A program made the translations under genes and the position numbers. Source: Acidovorax radicis (GTDB lineage Bacteria; Pseudomonadota; Gammaproteobacteria; Burkholderiales; Burkholderiaceae_C). From it: a stretch of DNA of 64,000 nt. The stretch's first letter is position 1, and every line of letters starts with the position of its first letter. Of this stretch, positions 28,917 through 38,315 are shown in pieces. The notes below the pieces were generated by a model, which was not told where the DNA came from, did not search any database, and saw only the letters and a program-made list of their open reading frames with translations. The stretch lies in assembly GCF_020510705.1 (NCBI RefSeq), contig NZ_CP075184.1:2790001-2854000 (forward strand), in the 5' to 3' direction.

Positions 28917-29606
28917 TTGATTCGACATCAACACCGGCGCCACTTTATCCTGAGCGCCGCTACCGGCCTGGTGGTGGGGATTTGCGCCCCGGCCGTGTGG
29001 GCCCAGGCAAAACCTGCGGTGAAAGCCACAGCGACGCCCCATGCACGCCCACCGTTGATTCTGGTGTTGGGTGATTCGCTGAGCGCCGAATATGGCCTGG
29101 CGCGCGGCACGGGCTGGGTGGCCTTGCTCGAAAAGCAGCTATCCAAAGAAAAACCAGGTGTGTCCGTGGTGAACGCCAGCGTGAGTGGCGAAACCACCTC
29201 CGGCGGCCGCTCGCGCCTAGCGGCCTTGCTTGCACAGCACCAGCCCAGCCATGTGGTGATCGAGCTTGGGGGCAACGACGCACTGCGCGGGCTACCGCTC
29301 AAAAATACGGAAGACAACCTGAACTGGATGACACAAACGGCGCAAAAAGCCGGCGCCAAGGTGCTGCTGGTGGGGATGCAGGTGCCGCCGAACTATGGCA
29401 CTGACTATGCCAATAAGTTTGCAGCGTTGTTTGCTGGCGTGGCGCAGGCCAACAAAGCGGGGGTCGTACCGTTCTTGCTCAAGGGGGTGGCCGACGGGCC
29501 GGACCCGACCCGCCTGTTTCAGGCAGATCGTATCCACCCACGCGCCGAGGCACACCCGCAGATGCTGGCCAACGTGTGGCCGGAGCTCAAGAAGCTGCTG
29601 CGCTGA
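28917..29606 (+). CDS. tesA: TesA-like periplasmic GDSL esterase
   Basis: A 229-residue SGNH hydrolase homologous to acyl-CoA thioesterase I / lysophospholipase L1. The signal peptide is MIRHQHRRHFILSAATGLV with cleavage after AWA. The four blocks are visible: GDSLSAEYG (nucleophile Ser), SGETTSGGR, GGNDALRG and DRIHPRAEAH with the Asp-His pair. The start is a TTG at 28917, the only suitable one before the signal peptide; AAAGG lies upstream. It is divergent from ybbA with only about 15 bases between the starts. Confidence 0.88.
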   Translation: MIRHQHRRHFILSAATGLVVGICAPAVWAQAKPAVKATATPHARPPLILVLGDSLSAEYGLARGTGWVALLEKQLSKEKPGVSVVNASVSGETTSGGRSRLAALLAQHQPSHVVIELGGNDALRGLPLKNTEDNLNWMTQTAQKAGAKVLLVGMQVPPNYGTDYANKFAALFAGVAQANKAGVVPFLLKGVADGPDPTRLFQADRIHPRAEAHPQMLANVWPELKKLLR

Positions 29607-29647
29607 TACGGATGCGCACGTGCAGCATCGGGGGGAACGTGGACGGT

Positions 29648-29839
29648 CTACGCGCTGGCGGGGCCTGCAGGCTGGTCAGAGGCGGGGGCATCGCCACCGG
29701 CTTGGGCGTCATCGGGCTGCCGATCGTCCTGCGGGCCGTCTGGCCGGGGGTGGGTTTTAGCTCTCAGCTTCTCTTCCTTTTTTTTCTTTTTGGCGAGTTC
29801 GCGCTGGCGCTTTTCGTATCCGTAGTTGGGTGTTGCCAA
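29648..29839 (-). CDS. Small conserved basic protein, 63 residues
   Basis: It starts ATPNYGYEKRQRELAKKKKKEEKLRAK, a short lysine-rich helix that I recall as recurring in betaproteobacteria, then a Pro/Asp-rich disordered tail. The start codon is TTG at 29839, preceded by AGGAAG at a suitable distance. No function is known. Its gene lies between tesA and the DUF2189 gene and is probably expressed alone. Confidence 0.72.
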   Translation of the reverse strand: MATPNYGYEKRQRELAKKKKKEEKLRAKTHPRPDGPQDDRQPDDAQAGGDAPASDQPAGPASA

Positions 29840-29893
29840 GGTAATTGCTTCCTAAAGTAGAGGCCCACTGTAACAGCATGAACCTTGCCGGGC

Positions 29894-30799
29894 TTATGCA
29901 GGCGCCGACTGGCGTGGGGTTACTGCAGCACGGTAGGCATGCCAGCTGGCATGGCCCAGCACTGGTCCGGCCAATAACAGTCCCACGCCCCAGAACCAGA
30001 GCGAAAGAGACACGATGGCCGTGAGAAGCGCCCCCCAGAAAAACATCACCAAGGGGTTTTCGATCACTACCCGCATGCTGGTAATGCCCGCCGTGAGCGC
30101 GTCGGTGTCGCGATCGAGAATCATGGGGATGGACACCACCGAGGTGGAGAACACCAGGGTGGCAAAAACCCCGCCCACCACGGTGTACACCGCCACAAAA
30201 CTCCAGTTCTGGGGGTTGAACACCGCCTGCACCACGCCCGTGGTGGATGGCATGCCCGTGTTGAAGAACACCGCAAACACCACCAGCGAAGCCCTGCCCC
30301 ACAGCAGCTCCAGCACCACGAGCACCAGTACCAGCATGCCCATGCTGCCCATATGGCTGTCCCAGCAGGTCAGCGACTCGCTCAACGCCGCAGGCAACCC
30401 GGCCTCGCGACGCCGGCTGGTGTCATAAAGCCCCATGGCCAGAAATGGCCCCAGCAACAAGCAGCCGCTGGCCAGGGACATGGCGTATTCGGGCCGTGTG
30501 CGAAACACCCAGCCCAGCACCAATGCCATGAGCCAAAAGCAGGAGCCATAAAAGACCGCAACCCCCGGCGCGGCGCGCACGTCCTGTACCCCCCGGGCGA
30601 GCCACCGCAAAGGGTCGCCCCACCGCAACCGCTGCAGTGTGACGGGCGGTGTGGCCTCTGGACTGGATGAATGGTTTGGCGCCAGGCCCGCTGACTGAGC
30701 CGGCCGCGCCAGCAAGGCAGCGTCTACCGGTTCGACAGAATGGCCGGGCGTGGTCGGCGTGGCGGGCTTGGAAATGGGGAGAGACGGTGTGGCGGTCAT
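29894..30799 (-). CDS. DUF2189 integral membrane protein
   Basis: A 301-residue membrane protein. After a disordered Pro/Ser N-terminal tail (1-60), the DUF2189 domain begins with LRWGDPLRWLARGVQDVRAAPGVAVFYGSCF. Six helices are expected, with the last covering the LSLWFWGVGLLLAGPVLGHASWHAYRA region. No Shine-Dalgarno is clear before the ATG at 30799. Function unknown. Confidence 0.8.
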   Translation of the reverse strand: MTATPSLPISKPATPTTPGHSVEPVDAALLARPAQSAGLAPNHSSSPEATPPVTLQRLRWGDPLRWLARGVQDVRAAPGVAVFYGSCFWLMALVLGWVFRTRPEYAMSLASGCLLLGPFLAMGLYDTSRRREAGLPAALSESLTCWDSHMGSMGMLVLVLVVLELLWGRASLVVFAVFFNTGMPSTTGVVQAVFNPQNWSFVAVYTVVGGVFATLVFSTSVVSIPMILDRDTDALTAGITSMRVVIENPLVMFFWGALLTAIVSLSLWFWGVGLLLAGPVLGHASWHAYRAAVTPRQSAPA

Positions 30800-30950
30800 G
30801 GGGGGAAAAACAAGCGGAGGTGGGCAGCGGGCGACACAAGCGACTGCCGCAAATCCGCGAGTCCTCACACTAAGCCACCTATCCGCGCCGCGCCACTGAG
30901 GAAACTACCACCCCGATACCACCCCGCCACAACCCAAGGCGTAAAGCCTG

Positions 30951-32198
30951 TCACCCCGCCGCAGACGGGTCAAGCGGGGGAAAGGCCCGAGCCATGGCTT
31001 GCTCCAGATCGCAGCGAAGGTCTTCCACCGCTTCAAGCCCCACCGAAAACCGCACCAGGGTGCCGGGTGCCAAATGCGGAGCGGGCCGACTGCGCATGGT
31101 GGCCAGGTCATAAGGCACCACCAGGCTCATCGGGCCGCCCCAGCTGTAGCCCAGCTTGAACAGGCGCAAGCCGTCACAGAAGGCATCCACCTGCTGCTGC
31201 GTGTATCGCGCATCGATCATCACGCTGAACAACCCCGCTGCCGCGCCCTGCCCGCCTTGCGCGGCTCCGCACAGGGCCTTCCAGTGGGCATGGCCGGGCG
31301 ATGACTCCAATGCGGGGTGTAGCACCTGGGCGATGGCGGGCTGTTGCTGCAGCCATTGGGCCAGGCGGCGGGCCGCCTCGTCGTGGGCACGGTAACGCAG
31401 GCCGATACTGGACAGGGCACGCAACACGGCTTCTGCGTCATTGCCCGCCACACCCAGTCCCAGGCGCATGTGGGTGAGCTTGATCTTCATGTGCAGGGCC
31501 GGGTCGCGCGTCATCACGCTGCCCATCAGCACATCCCCCCCTCCGCTCGGGTACTTGGTGAGTGCATGCGCAGAAACATCCACGCCCAGGGTGCCGTCGC
31601 CCAGCAGGTCGAACGGCGCAAATGCCAGGCCCGCACCCCAGGTGTTGTCGAGTGCGGTGGTGACCCCGCGCGCACGGCAAATGCGCACCTGCTCGCAGAG
31701 GTCCGGGAACTCCATGGTGACCGACCCCGGCGCCTCAAGCCATACCAGCCGCGTGGCAGGCGTAAGGCGCGCCTCCAGATCTGCAGGATTCAAAGGGTCG
31801 TACAGCACGGGCTTGATGCCCAGGCGGGCGAGTTCTGCGTGGGCGAGGTCTTTATTGGGACCGTAGGCGTTGTCGGGAATCAGCACCTCATCACCCGGTT
31901 TGAGCAGCGCCAGGGCCACGTTGGCAATGGCCGCGAGGCCACTGGGCACCAGCAGGCATTGCAGCCCGCCTTCCAGTGTGCACAGGCGCTCTTCGAGAAT
32001 GAAGGTGGTGGGCGTGCCGTGCAGGCCATAGGTGTACCCGCTCTTGTCCTTCCATTCGCGAGAGCGCATGACGGCCACATTGGGGAAGATGACCGTGGAC
32101 GCCTTGTAAACACCAGGCTGGGGAGCCATGAAGCCAGGCGGTGGCGAATAATCGTGATGAACGAGACGGGTGGAGAGATCAGGCAGGTGGTCTTTCAT
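30951..32198 (-). CDS. metC: Cystathionine beta-lyase-like PLP enzyme
   Basis: A 415-residue Cys/Met metabolism PLP lyase. The PLP lysine is in SAHALTKYPSGGGDVLMG, the phosphate and ring-stacking region is VPSGLAAIANVALALLKPGDEVLIPDNAYGP, and DNTWGAGLAFAPF carries the Asp that contacts the pyridine nitrogen. The C-terminal segment IRFSxGLE is present (LVRFSVGLEAVEDL). It would cleave cystathionine to homocysteine, pyruvate and ammonia; a gamma-lyase role cannot be excluded. Start ATG 32198; an ATG-like start three codons upstream gives MVC-. Confidence 0.85.
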   Translation of the reverse strand: MKDHLPDLSTRLVHHDYSPPPGFMAPQPGVYKASTVIFPNVAVMRSREWKDKSGYTYGLHGTPTTFILEERLCTLEGGLQCLLVPSGLAAIANVALALLKPGDEVLIPDNAYGPNKDLAHAELARLGIKPVLYDPLNPADLEARLTPATRLVWLEAPGSVTMEFPDLCEQVRICRARGVTTALDNTWGAGLAFAPFDLLGDGTLGVDVSAHALTKYPSGGGDVLMGSVMTRDPALHMKIKLTHMRLGLGVAGNDAEAVLRALSSIGLRYRAHDEAARRLAQWLQQQPAIAQVLHPALESSPGHAHWKALCGAAQGGQGAAAGLFSVMIDARYTQQQVDAFCDGLRLFKLGYSWGGPMSLVVPYDLATMRSRPAPHLAPGTLVRFSVGLEAVEDLRCDLEQAMARAFPPLDPSAAG

Positions 32199-32310
32199 GC
32201 ACACCATGGTAGCGCGCCGCCATGGGTCATTCCGTGGCGGCGCTTGGTCCAGGCGCTGGCCCGGTGCAGTGCAGGTGCAGGGCCTTTTTGCAGGGCGTGG
32301 AAGTCCCTTA

Positions 32311-32329
32311 GATCGTGAACACGTTCTTA
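32311..32329. repeat. Stop-codon-fused short motif, copy A
   Basis: On the plus strand GATCGTGAACACGTTCTTA. On the minus strand the TAA stop of the BON gene is followed by GAACGTGTTCACGATC. The copy at 38797-38815 differs at two of 19 positions. Confidence 0.7.
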
Positions 32330-32818
32330 ATTGGGTGTGACCACCAGCTGGTTGTTGACCGAGGTCACACCATTGACCGCTTTGGCAATGGTTTCGGCCC
32401 GGTCGCGGGCTGCCGTGGTGGGAGCCGGCCCATTCAAGGTCACCTTGCCGCCCACTGTATCGACGTTGATCTTGACGGCACTCAAGTCTGGGTCTTTGGC
32501 AAGTCCGGCATTGACCTGGGTTGTGATGGTGGCGTCATCAATGGCCCCCATGGCGCTGTTGGCGGCACTTTTTGCGGTGGACTCGGCGGTGGCTGCGCCT
32601 TGTTCCATTTTGGTTTCCGCTTTGTTCATGGCGCTTTCCGCTTTGACGCGGGCATCGGCGGCGGCCTGCTCGGTTTTTTCAACAGCTGAGTCCAGACGTT
32701 GCCCCACGGTAGGCTCTTCGTTTTTGCCGCAGGCCGCCAAACCCAGCGCCAGGGCGCTGACGGCCAGGATGCTGGCAAAGCGGTGTGCGGGGCGTTCGGT
32801 CATTTTGATGGGGTTCAT
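32327..32818 (-). CDS. BON-domain lipoprotein
   Basis: A 163-residue protein. The signal sequence ends in the lipobox LAAC (about residue 28-31), so it should be a lipidated envelope protein. A helical Ala-rich stalk (40-90) leads to a single BON domain at about 95-163 with TTQVNAGLAKDPDLSAVKINVDTVGGKVTLNG. OsmY-like BON proteins bind phospholipids and respond to osmotic stress. AAGGAGC precedes the ATG at 32818. The stop codon begins a short dispersed motif. Confidence 0.85.
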   Translation of the reverse strand: MNPIKMTERPAHRFASILAVSALALGLAACGKNEEPTVGQRLDSAVEKTEQAAADARVKAESAMNKAETKMEQGAATAESTAKSAANSAMGAIDDATITTQVNAGLAKDPDLSAVKINVDTVGGKVTLNGPAPTTAARDRAETIAKAVNGVTSVNNQLVVTPN

Positions 32819-32982
32819 GGGATTGCTCCTTGGATGGGGACGGGATGAAGCCATCGTAGGCAATCGTGCACGCCGACGGGGTCAGACAGAGCCGAGGTGC
32901 GTGTAGGACAGAGACCGAATTCATCCCTCCCTGGCGAAACGGGTTCCAGCGGAACTCCGGCGTGACACGCGACAATCGGGGC

Positions 32983-34671
32983 ATGACGTCATTACCACTG
33001 GCCCGCTGGTTTCCGTTCCTCAAGTGGCCCCGCCCTGATCGGGCTTTGATCAAAGGAGAGTTCTGGGCGGGAATGACCGTCGGACTGATGCTCGTGCCTC
33101 AAGGTGTGGCCTATGCCGCACTAGCCGGGATGCCGCTGGTCACCGGGATTTATGCGTCCCTGATCCCAGCCCTGGTCGCGGTGCTGTTCAGCTCATCCAC
33201 TCGCCTGGGAGTGGGGCCCACTGCGCTGACGAGCCTTTTGATCGGCGCATCGCTCACGGGGCTGGCAGAGCCAGGCAGCGCTGACTGGGTGGCCCTCGCA
33301 GCGTGGATGGCACTGTTGTCTGGCCTGCTCCAACTCGTCATGGGCATGGTCCGGTTTGGCTGGTTGCTCAACCTGGTGACGTCTCCCGTGCTCAGCGGCT
33401 TCACGCAGGCGGCGGCGCTCCTTATCCTGGGCTCTCAGTTGCGGTCGTTGACGGGAATGCGTGCGGCCGAATGGAGTGCGCTGTTTTCCACCCCGTCGCC
33501 CGGGCTGTTTGATTTGACGGCAGCGACGTTCGGGTTGGGCAGTCTGGCGCTGCTGGTGTTGGCGCGCCGGCTGCGCCCCAGTTTTCCGGCGGCCATTGTG
33601 GTGGTGAGCGCCGCAGGTGCGTTGAGCTGGGCCCTGGGCTACGCCGACGCAGGAGGTGCTGTAGTGGGGGCCCTGCCGTCGGGTATGCCCGCGCCGTACT
33701 GGCCGGGTGCTCTGTCCTGGACGAGTTTCACGGCGCTGGTGATGCCGGTGCTGGTGGTGACCTTGGTGAGCTTTCTGGAGACAGCCTCCAGCGCCAAGGT
33801 GGAGAGCCAGCGCTCCAGCGACCAATGGGACGAGAACCAGGACCTGATTGGACAGGGGCTTGCCAAGATCAGCAGCGGCCTGTGTGGCAGCTTTGCCACC
33901 AGCGCGTCGTTCTCGCGTTCGGCCATCAATTTGTACGCGGGCGCCAAGAGTGGCTGGGCCACGCTCTTTGCCATTGGCTTGGTGCTGGTGGTGTTGCTGT
34001 GGTTGACGCCCGTGCTGTACCACGTGCCGCAGTCGGTGCTGGCGGCCGTGGTGGTAACAGCAGTCACCAGCCTGATCAAACCGGGGACGTTCGTCAGGCT
34101 GTGGAAGGTGTCTCGGGTTGAAGCGGCAATCAGCGGCATTACCTTTGCACTGACGCTGGCCACGGCGCCCCGCATGTACTGGGGCGTGCTGGTGGGGCTG
34201 CTGATCAATCTCAGCCATTTTCTTTATCAGCGCCTGCACCCGCGCATCATCGAAGTAGGCCTGCACCCGGACGGAAGCATGCGTGACCGCCATTTGTGGA
34301 ACCTCCCCCCGCTGGCGCCCCGGCTTCTGGCGCTGCGCATGGATGCCGAGCTCGACTTTGCCTCGGCCAGCGCGCTGGAGCGGCGTGTTAACGAGCATCT
34401 GGTGCGGCACCCCGAGATCGTACATTTGTGCCTGCTGGCCCAGCCTATCAACCGCATCGATGTGACAGGAGTAGAAACCTTCGCCCAGTTGCTGGCGCTG
34501 ATGCAATCCAGGGGCGGAACGCTGCACCTGAGCGGCCTGAAACTGCCCGCCGAAAAAGCCCTCCGACAAGCCGGTTTGCTGGAGCCAAACGCGGGGCTGG
34601 CCATGTACCGTACCGATGCCGAGGCGATGGCGGCCATTGCACAGCTGCCCGAGCCCACACCAAGGGTTTGA
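32983..34671 (+). CDS. SulP-family anion transporter with STAS domain
   Basis: A 562-residue inner-membrane transporter of the SLC26/SulP family. The conserved N-terminal signature GMTVGLMLVPQGVAYAALAGMPLVTGIYAS is intact, followed by about 12 helices up to residue 415. The cytoplasmic STAS domain (about 440-560) is LALRMDAELDFASAS to the C-terminus. Sulfate or bicarbonate is the usual anion. No carbonic anhydrase is adjacent. ATG at 32983 is chosen as the first that begins family-like sequence. Confidence 0.92.
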   Translation: MTSLPLARWFPFLKWPRPDRALIKGEFWAGMTVGLMLVPQGVAYAALAGMPLVTGIYASLIPALVAVLFSSSTRLGVGPTALTSLLIGASLTGLAEPGSADWVALAAWMALLSGLLQLVMGMVRFGWLLNLVTSPVLSGFTQAAALLILGSQLRSLTGMRAAEWSALFSTPSPGLFDLTAATFGLGSLALLVLARRLRPSFPAAIVVVSAAGALSWALGYADAGGAVVGALPSGMPAPYWPGALSWTSFTALVMPVLVVTLVSFLETASSAKVESQRSSDQWDENQDLIGQGLAKISSGLCGSFATSASFSRSAINLYAGAKSGWATLFAIGLVLVVLLWLTPVLYHVPQSVLAAVVVTAVTSLIKPGTFVRLWKVSRVEAAISGITFALTLATAPRMYWGVLVGLLINLSHFLYQRLHPRIIEVGLHPDGSMRDRHLWNLPPLAPRLLALRMDAELDFASASALERRVNEHLVRHPEIVHLCLLAQPINRIDVTGVETFAQLLALMQSRGGTLHLSGLKLPAEKALRQAGLLEPNAGLAMYRTDAEAMAAIAQLPEPTPRV

Positions 34672-34705
34672 GCAACCAAATTGCTGCGGCGGTCGCCCGT
34701 TCTAC

Positions 34706-35524
34706 ATGCTGACGCACTGGTACACTCGGCAAACTCTCTTTGATCCACTTGTGTCTGACTCTGCGGCCTCTCATTTAGTCGATCTGCGCGACCTTCGCCT
34801 TGACACTGCACACGCGCTGGTGACTCAAGCCGGCGGCAGCGAAGCGGCATTGCAACGCGAAGCGCCTTCGCGCTATTTGCAGGGCCTTATCGATGGCCTG
34901 TGTGAACTCTCGCTCAAAGATCCCCTTACAGGGTTGGCCAACCGCAGGCATTTTCGTGCCGTGCTGGAGCGTGAAATCGATCGCGTGACCCGCTCAGGCG
35001 AAGCCGCCCTTTTGCTCATGCTCGACATCGATCACTTCAAAAAGGTGAACGACACCCACGGCCACTTGGCCGGCGACGCGGTTCTGCAGTCGGTCGCCCG
35101 CACATTGAGTGCATGTGTGCGCCCCATGGACACCTTGGCCCGTTATGGCGGTGAAGAGTTTGCCGTTGTGTTGCCCGCGTGCCAGGCCGCGTTTGGCCGT
35201 GTGGTGGCCGAGCGTATCCGGCGGGCGGTGGCCAATACGTCCATCCGCATCTCGCCATCGGTCGAGCTGAACGTCACGGTCAGCATTGGCGGTGCATTTG
35301 CCATGCAGTGGATCCGCTCCACCACATTGCTGTGGACCGACCGCGCCGACCACCAGCTCTACCAGGCCAAGGCGGCGGGCCGCGACCATGTCAGCATTGA
35401 GGAGCAACCCGACAGCACCGTCAGTGCCGAAGAGAAAAGCCTGTTGTTTGGCCCGCTCTACACCCCATCGGGCTGGGGCGACCTGCCTCCACTGGACCCC
35501 CACCCAACAGGCAGCGCCTACTGA
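34706..35524 (+). CDS. Diguanylate cyclase, soluble
   Basis: A 272-residue GGDEF protein without membrane segments. The N-terminal 60 residues are unassigned. The GGDEF domain starts with DPLTGLANRRHF (72-83). The active motif GGEEF is at 148-152, and the inhibitory I-site RxxD (Arg139-Asp142) lies five residues upstream. It should make c-di-GMP from GTP and be feedback-inhibited. It precedes the MinD-like gene by 7 bases, so they probably form an operon. Confidence 0.9.
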   Translation: MLTHWYTRQTLFDPLVSDSAASHLVDLRDLRLDTAHALVTQAGGSEAALQREAPSRYLQGLIDGLCELSLKDPLTGLANRRHFRAVLEREIDRVTRSGEAALLLMLDIDHFKKVNDTHGHLAGDAVLQSVARTLSACVRPMDTLARYGGEEFAVVLPACQAAFGRVVAERIRRAVANTSIRISPSVELNVTVSIGGAFAMQWIRSTTLLWTDRADHQLYQAKAAGRDHVSIEEQPDSTVSAEEKSLLFGPLYTPSGWGDLPPLDPHPTGSAY

Positions 35525-35531
35525 AAGTTCG

Positions 35532-36389
35532 ATGATGAGTGACGCGCTGTCCCCCCAACCCACCTCTCCAGCAGCCCCAGCTGGCCCCTCTATACCCATG
35601 GCCCCATCCCCACACGGCGCCCGCATCATCGCGGTGACCAGCGGCAAAGGCGGTGTGGGCAAGACCTTTGTGTCGGCCAATCTGGCCGCTGCCCTCACCC
35701 GCCGCGGTCAACGTGTGCTGGTGCTGGATGCCGACCTGGGTCTGGCCAACCTGGACGTGGTGCTGAACCTGCACCCCAAAATCACCCTGCACGATGTGTT
35801 CACGGGCAAAGCTGCGCTGGACGACGCCGTCATCGCGGCCCCGGGCGGCTTCGACGTCTTGCTGGCCGGCTCGGGCATGGTGGAGTATTCACGGCTCACC
35901 CCCGAAGTGCGCAACCAGTTTTTGAGCGTGATCCAGGCGCTCACGCCGCGTTATGACGTGGTGCTGCTGGACACCGGCGCCGGTATATCCGATGTGGTGC
36001 TGTTCTCGGTGTCGCTGGCTTCCGAGGTTTTGATTGTGGCCACCCCTGAGCCGACCTCGCTGACCGACGCCTACGCCGCGATCAAGGTATTGGCCATGCA
36101 GCAAAAACGCCAGCATGTGCGCATGGTGATCAACCAGGCGGCGCGCCCCGGCGATGGCCGCGCCATCACCAGCCAGTTGCAGCAGGTGCTGGACCGCTTT
36201 GTCACCACCGAGTCGGGCAGGCCCATGCGTCTGATCCACATGGGCGATATCCCGGCCGACCCCTCGGTGCGCGATGCGGTGATGCGGCGCCAGTTGCTGC
36301 TGCTGCAAACCCCCAACTGCCCGGCCGCTCTGGCGATTGCCCAGTTGGCCAACAAGATAGAAACCACCCTGCTTTCGCCCGCAGCGTGA
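35532..36389 (+). CDS. MinD/ParA-type ATPase, FlhG-like
   Basis: A 285-residue deviant-Walker ATPase. Walker A is TSGKGGVGKTFVSANLAAAL (about 38-57), followed by LDADLGLANLDVVL and LLDTGAGISD. FlhG/FleN proteins regulate flagellar number and position; the neighbouring diguanylate cyclase agrees with a motility or adhesion theme. Because no flagellar genes are close, assignment to FlhG rather than another MinD subgroup remains uncertain. ATG at 35532, with a second at 35535. Confidence 0.83.
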   Translation: MMSDALSPQPTSPAAPAGPSIPMAPSPHGARIIAVTSGKGGVGKTFVSANLAAALTRRGQRVLVLDADLGLANLDVVLNLHPKITLHDVFTGKAALDDAVIAAPGGFDVLLAGSGMVEYSRLTPEVRNQFLSVIQALTPRYDVVLLDTGAGISDVVLFSVSLASEVLIVATPEPTSLTDAYAAIKVLAMQQKRQHVRMVINQAARPGDGRAITSQLQQVLDRFVTTESGRPMRLIHMGDIPADPSVRDAVMRRQLLLLQTPNCPAALAIAQLANKIETTLLSPAA

Positions 36390-36495
36390 CAGCGCCCGCT
36401 GCCCCGGGGTGCCCATCCATGGGGTGACCGGCGGCGCAGGTGATTGACAGACCCACCCAACAGGCCTTCAACGGGCCTTTGTCCGTTTTATTGCC

Positions 36496-37293
36496 GTGAA
36501 CAACAACGTCCTCAACATCTCCTGCTACAAGTTCGTGCCGCTGCCCGATGCCCAGGCATTGCGCGACCTGCTGCAGGCTCGGGCCACCAACGCCCAGCTC
36601 AAGGGCACCATCCTGCTGGCCGAGGAAGGCATCAACTTCTTTTTGGCTGGCCCAGTCGATGCGGTGCGCGGCTTTGTCGATGCCTTGCGTATCGACGCGC
36701 GTTTTGCTGATCTGCAACCCAAAGAAAGCTGGTCGGCCACCGTGCCATTTCGCAAGATGCTGGTCAAGGTCAAGCGCGAGATCATCCGCATGGACCACCC
36801 TGCCATTCAGCCCTCCGAGGGCCGCGCTCCGGCGGTCACCCCCGCCACCCTGCGCCGCTGGCTGGCCCAGGGCCACGACGACTCGGGCCGACCCGTGGTG
36901 ACGTTGGACACGCGCAACGCGTTCGAAGTGGATGAAGGCACATTCGACAATGCCATCGATTGGCGCATCGACAAATTCACCGAATTTCCCCCTGCACTCA
37001 AGGCCCACAAGGCCGATCTCGCGGAAAAGACGGTGGTGAGTTTCTGCACGGGCGGCATTCGATGCGAGAAGGCCGCCATTCTGATGCGCGAGGAAGGCCT
37101 CACGCACGTTTACCAGCTCGAAGGTGGCATCCTGAAATACTTCGAGGAAACGGATGGCGCGCACTACCACGGCGGCTGTTTTGTTTTCGACGAACGCCGC
37201 ACCCTGGCTGCAGACCTGTCGACCGGCACGCTGTCCGCAGCACCAGAAAAGTCCGCCACGCCTGCAATACCTGATTTCGCTCCTAATAAGTGA
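36496..37293 (+). CDS. trhO: tRNA uridine(34) hydroxylase TrhO
   Basis: A 265-residue YceA/TrhO rhodanese-type enzyme that makes 5-hydroxyuridine at the wobble position of tRNAs using O2. The N-terminal domain begins [15 protein letters not shown] with [14 protein letters not shown]. The rhodanese active site is [12 protein letters not shown], whose two Cys residues fit the family. The start is GTG at 36496. The last codons (APNK and stop) fall at the beginning of a palindromic element, which supplies the TGA. Confidence 0.92.
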   Translation: MNNNVLNISCYKFVPLPDAQALRDLLQARATNAQLKGTILLAEEGINFFLAGPVDAVRGFVDALRIDARFADLQPKESWSATVPFRKMLVKVKREIIRMDHPAIQPSEGRAPAVTPATLRRWLAQGHDDSGRPVVTLDTRNAFEVDEGTFDNAIDWRIDKFTEFPPALKAHKADLAEKTVVSFCTGGIRCEKAAILMREEGLTHVYQLEGGILKYFEETDGAHYHGGCFVFDERRTLAADLSTGTLSAAPEKSATPAIPDFAPNK

Positions 37294-37328
37294 GCTGCTA
37301 GCGCTTATTGGATAAGCACTAGCGCCTT
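37284..37328 (+). repeat. Dispersed palindromic element overlapping the trhO stop
   Basis: CTAATAAGTGAGCTGCTAGC, GCTTATTGGATAAGC, ACTAGCGCC. The trhO stop TGA (37291-37293) is in the left flank. Confidence 0.8.
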
Positions 37329-37362
37329 AATTCATCAATACATTTGCCCAAAAGATCCTTCC

Positions 37363-37390
37363 CATGGGCATAGGCATGGGCATGGGCATC
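37363..37390. repeat. CATGGG hexamer tract at the pirin 3' end
   Basis: Four CATGGG-type units (one variant CATAGG) and a partial fifth. The tract overlaps the TGA stop of the pirin gene at 37389-37391. Confidence 0.75.
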
Positions 37391-38315
37391 AGGGTTTGAA
37401 ACGGCGCTCCGGCAGTGGAATCCACTCCACCTCGCCTGGCACCTTGCCCATGGCCTGATCTTCCCAGTCGTGTGCCGCCTGAACGATGCGCTCCTTGCGG
37501 CTGGAGACAAAGTTCCACCAGATATGGCGTGGTCCGTCCAACGGCGCCCCGCCAATGACCACGAAGCGCGCGCCCGCACCTGCGGTCCCTCGGCCGATAG
37601 CGTTGGGGGCTGTGCTGCGCACTGTGGCGCCCCGCCCCTCGGGCAGCACGCCCAGGGTATGCAGGGGCAGCGGCTCGCTGTCGCCGTCCAGCTGCAGGTC
37701 GGCATTGACGCAGTAGATCGCCATCTCGGGGGCCAACGCCGGAAGCTCCAGAACAGCCCCCGCGGGCAATTGCACGTCCAGGTACAGCGTGGGGGCGAAC
37801 GTGGCCACGGGCGATGTCTGCCCAAAAGCGGTGCCGATGAGCACACGCACCACTGCGTCGCCCACGCGTACCTCGGGGATGGCCTCGGCGGGCGTGTGGA
37901 CAAAGGCGGGCTCCGCCTCCTCCTGCTCGCGCGGCAGAGCGGCCCACAGTTGCAGGCCATGGTTCACGTAGTCGCGCGAGGCCAGGGCTTCGGGACGGCG
38001 CTCGGAGTGCACGATGCCACGCCCCGACGTCATCCAGTTGATCGCGCCAGGCTCCACCTGCTGCAGCGAACCCAGGCTGTCGCGGTGCATGATCGCGCCT
38101 TCGAACAGGTACGTGACGGTGGCAAGGCCGATGTGCGGATGTGGGCGCACGTCATGTTCATCCTGCGGGTGCACCGTCACAGGCCCGAAGTGGTCGAAAA
38201 ACAGAAAGGGGCCCACGGCCCTGCGCTGAAGCGCAGGCAACAGACGACGCACGGTGAATCCGCCGCCCAGATCCTTGTCATGCCCTGTCAGGTGAAGCAA
38301 TGGGTCACCGCTCAT
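37389..38315 (-). CDS. Pirin family protein (first)
   Basis: A 308-residue bicupin pirin. The metal-binding residues are in the N-terminal cupin: HPHIGLATVTYLFEG with His-x-His and the later MTSGRGIVHSER with Glu. Pirins bind iron and are redox sensors or quercetinases. The start overlaps the end of osmC by 4 bases (ATGA), so the two are co-translated. The genes are close to WrbA- and DoxX-like genes on the same strand. Confidence 0.9.
   Translation of the reverse strand: MSGDPLLHLTGHDKDLGGGFTVRRLLPALQRRAVGPFLFFDHFGPVTVHPQDEHDVRPHPHIGLATVTYLFEGAIMHRDSLGSLQQVEPGAINWMTSGRGIVHSERRPEALASRDYVNHGLQLWAALPREQEEAEPAFVHTPAEAIPEVRVGDAVVRVLIGTAFGQTSPVATFAPTLYLDVQLPAGAVLELPALAPEMAIYCVNADLQLDGDSEPLPLHTLGVLPEGRGATVRSTAPNAIGRGTAGAGARFVVIGGAPLDGPRHIWWNFVSSRKERIVQAAHDWEDQAMGKVPGEVEWIPLPERRFKP

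Noticed and set aside
33193..34569. Long open frame antisense to the SulP gene
   Set aside because: His/Gln-rich composition typical of a GC-bias shadow; the plus-strand SulP signature and STAS domain are convincing.
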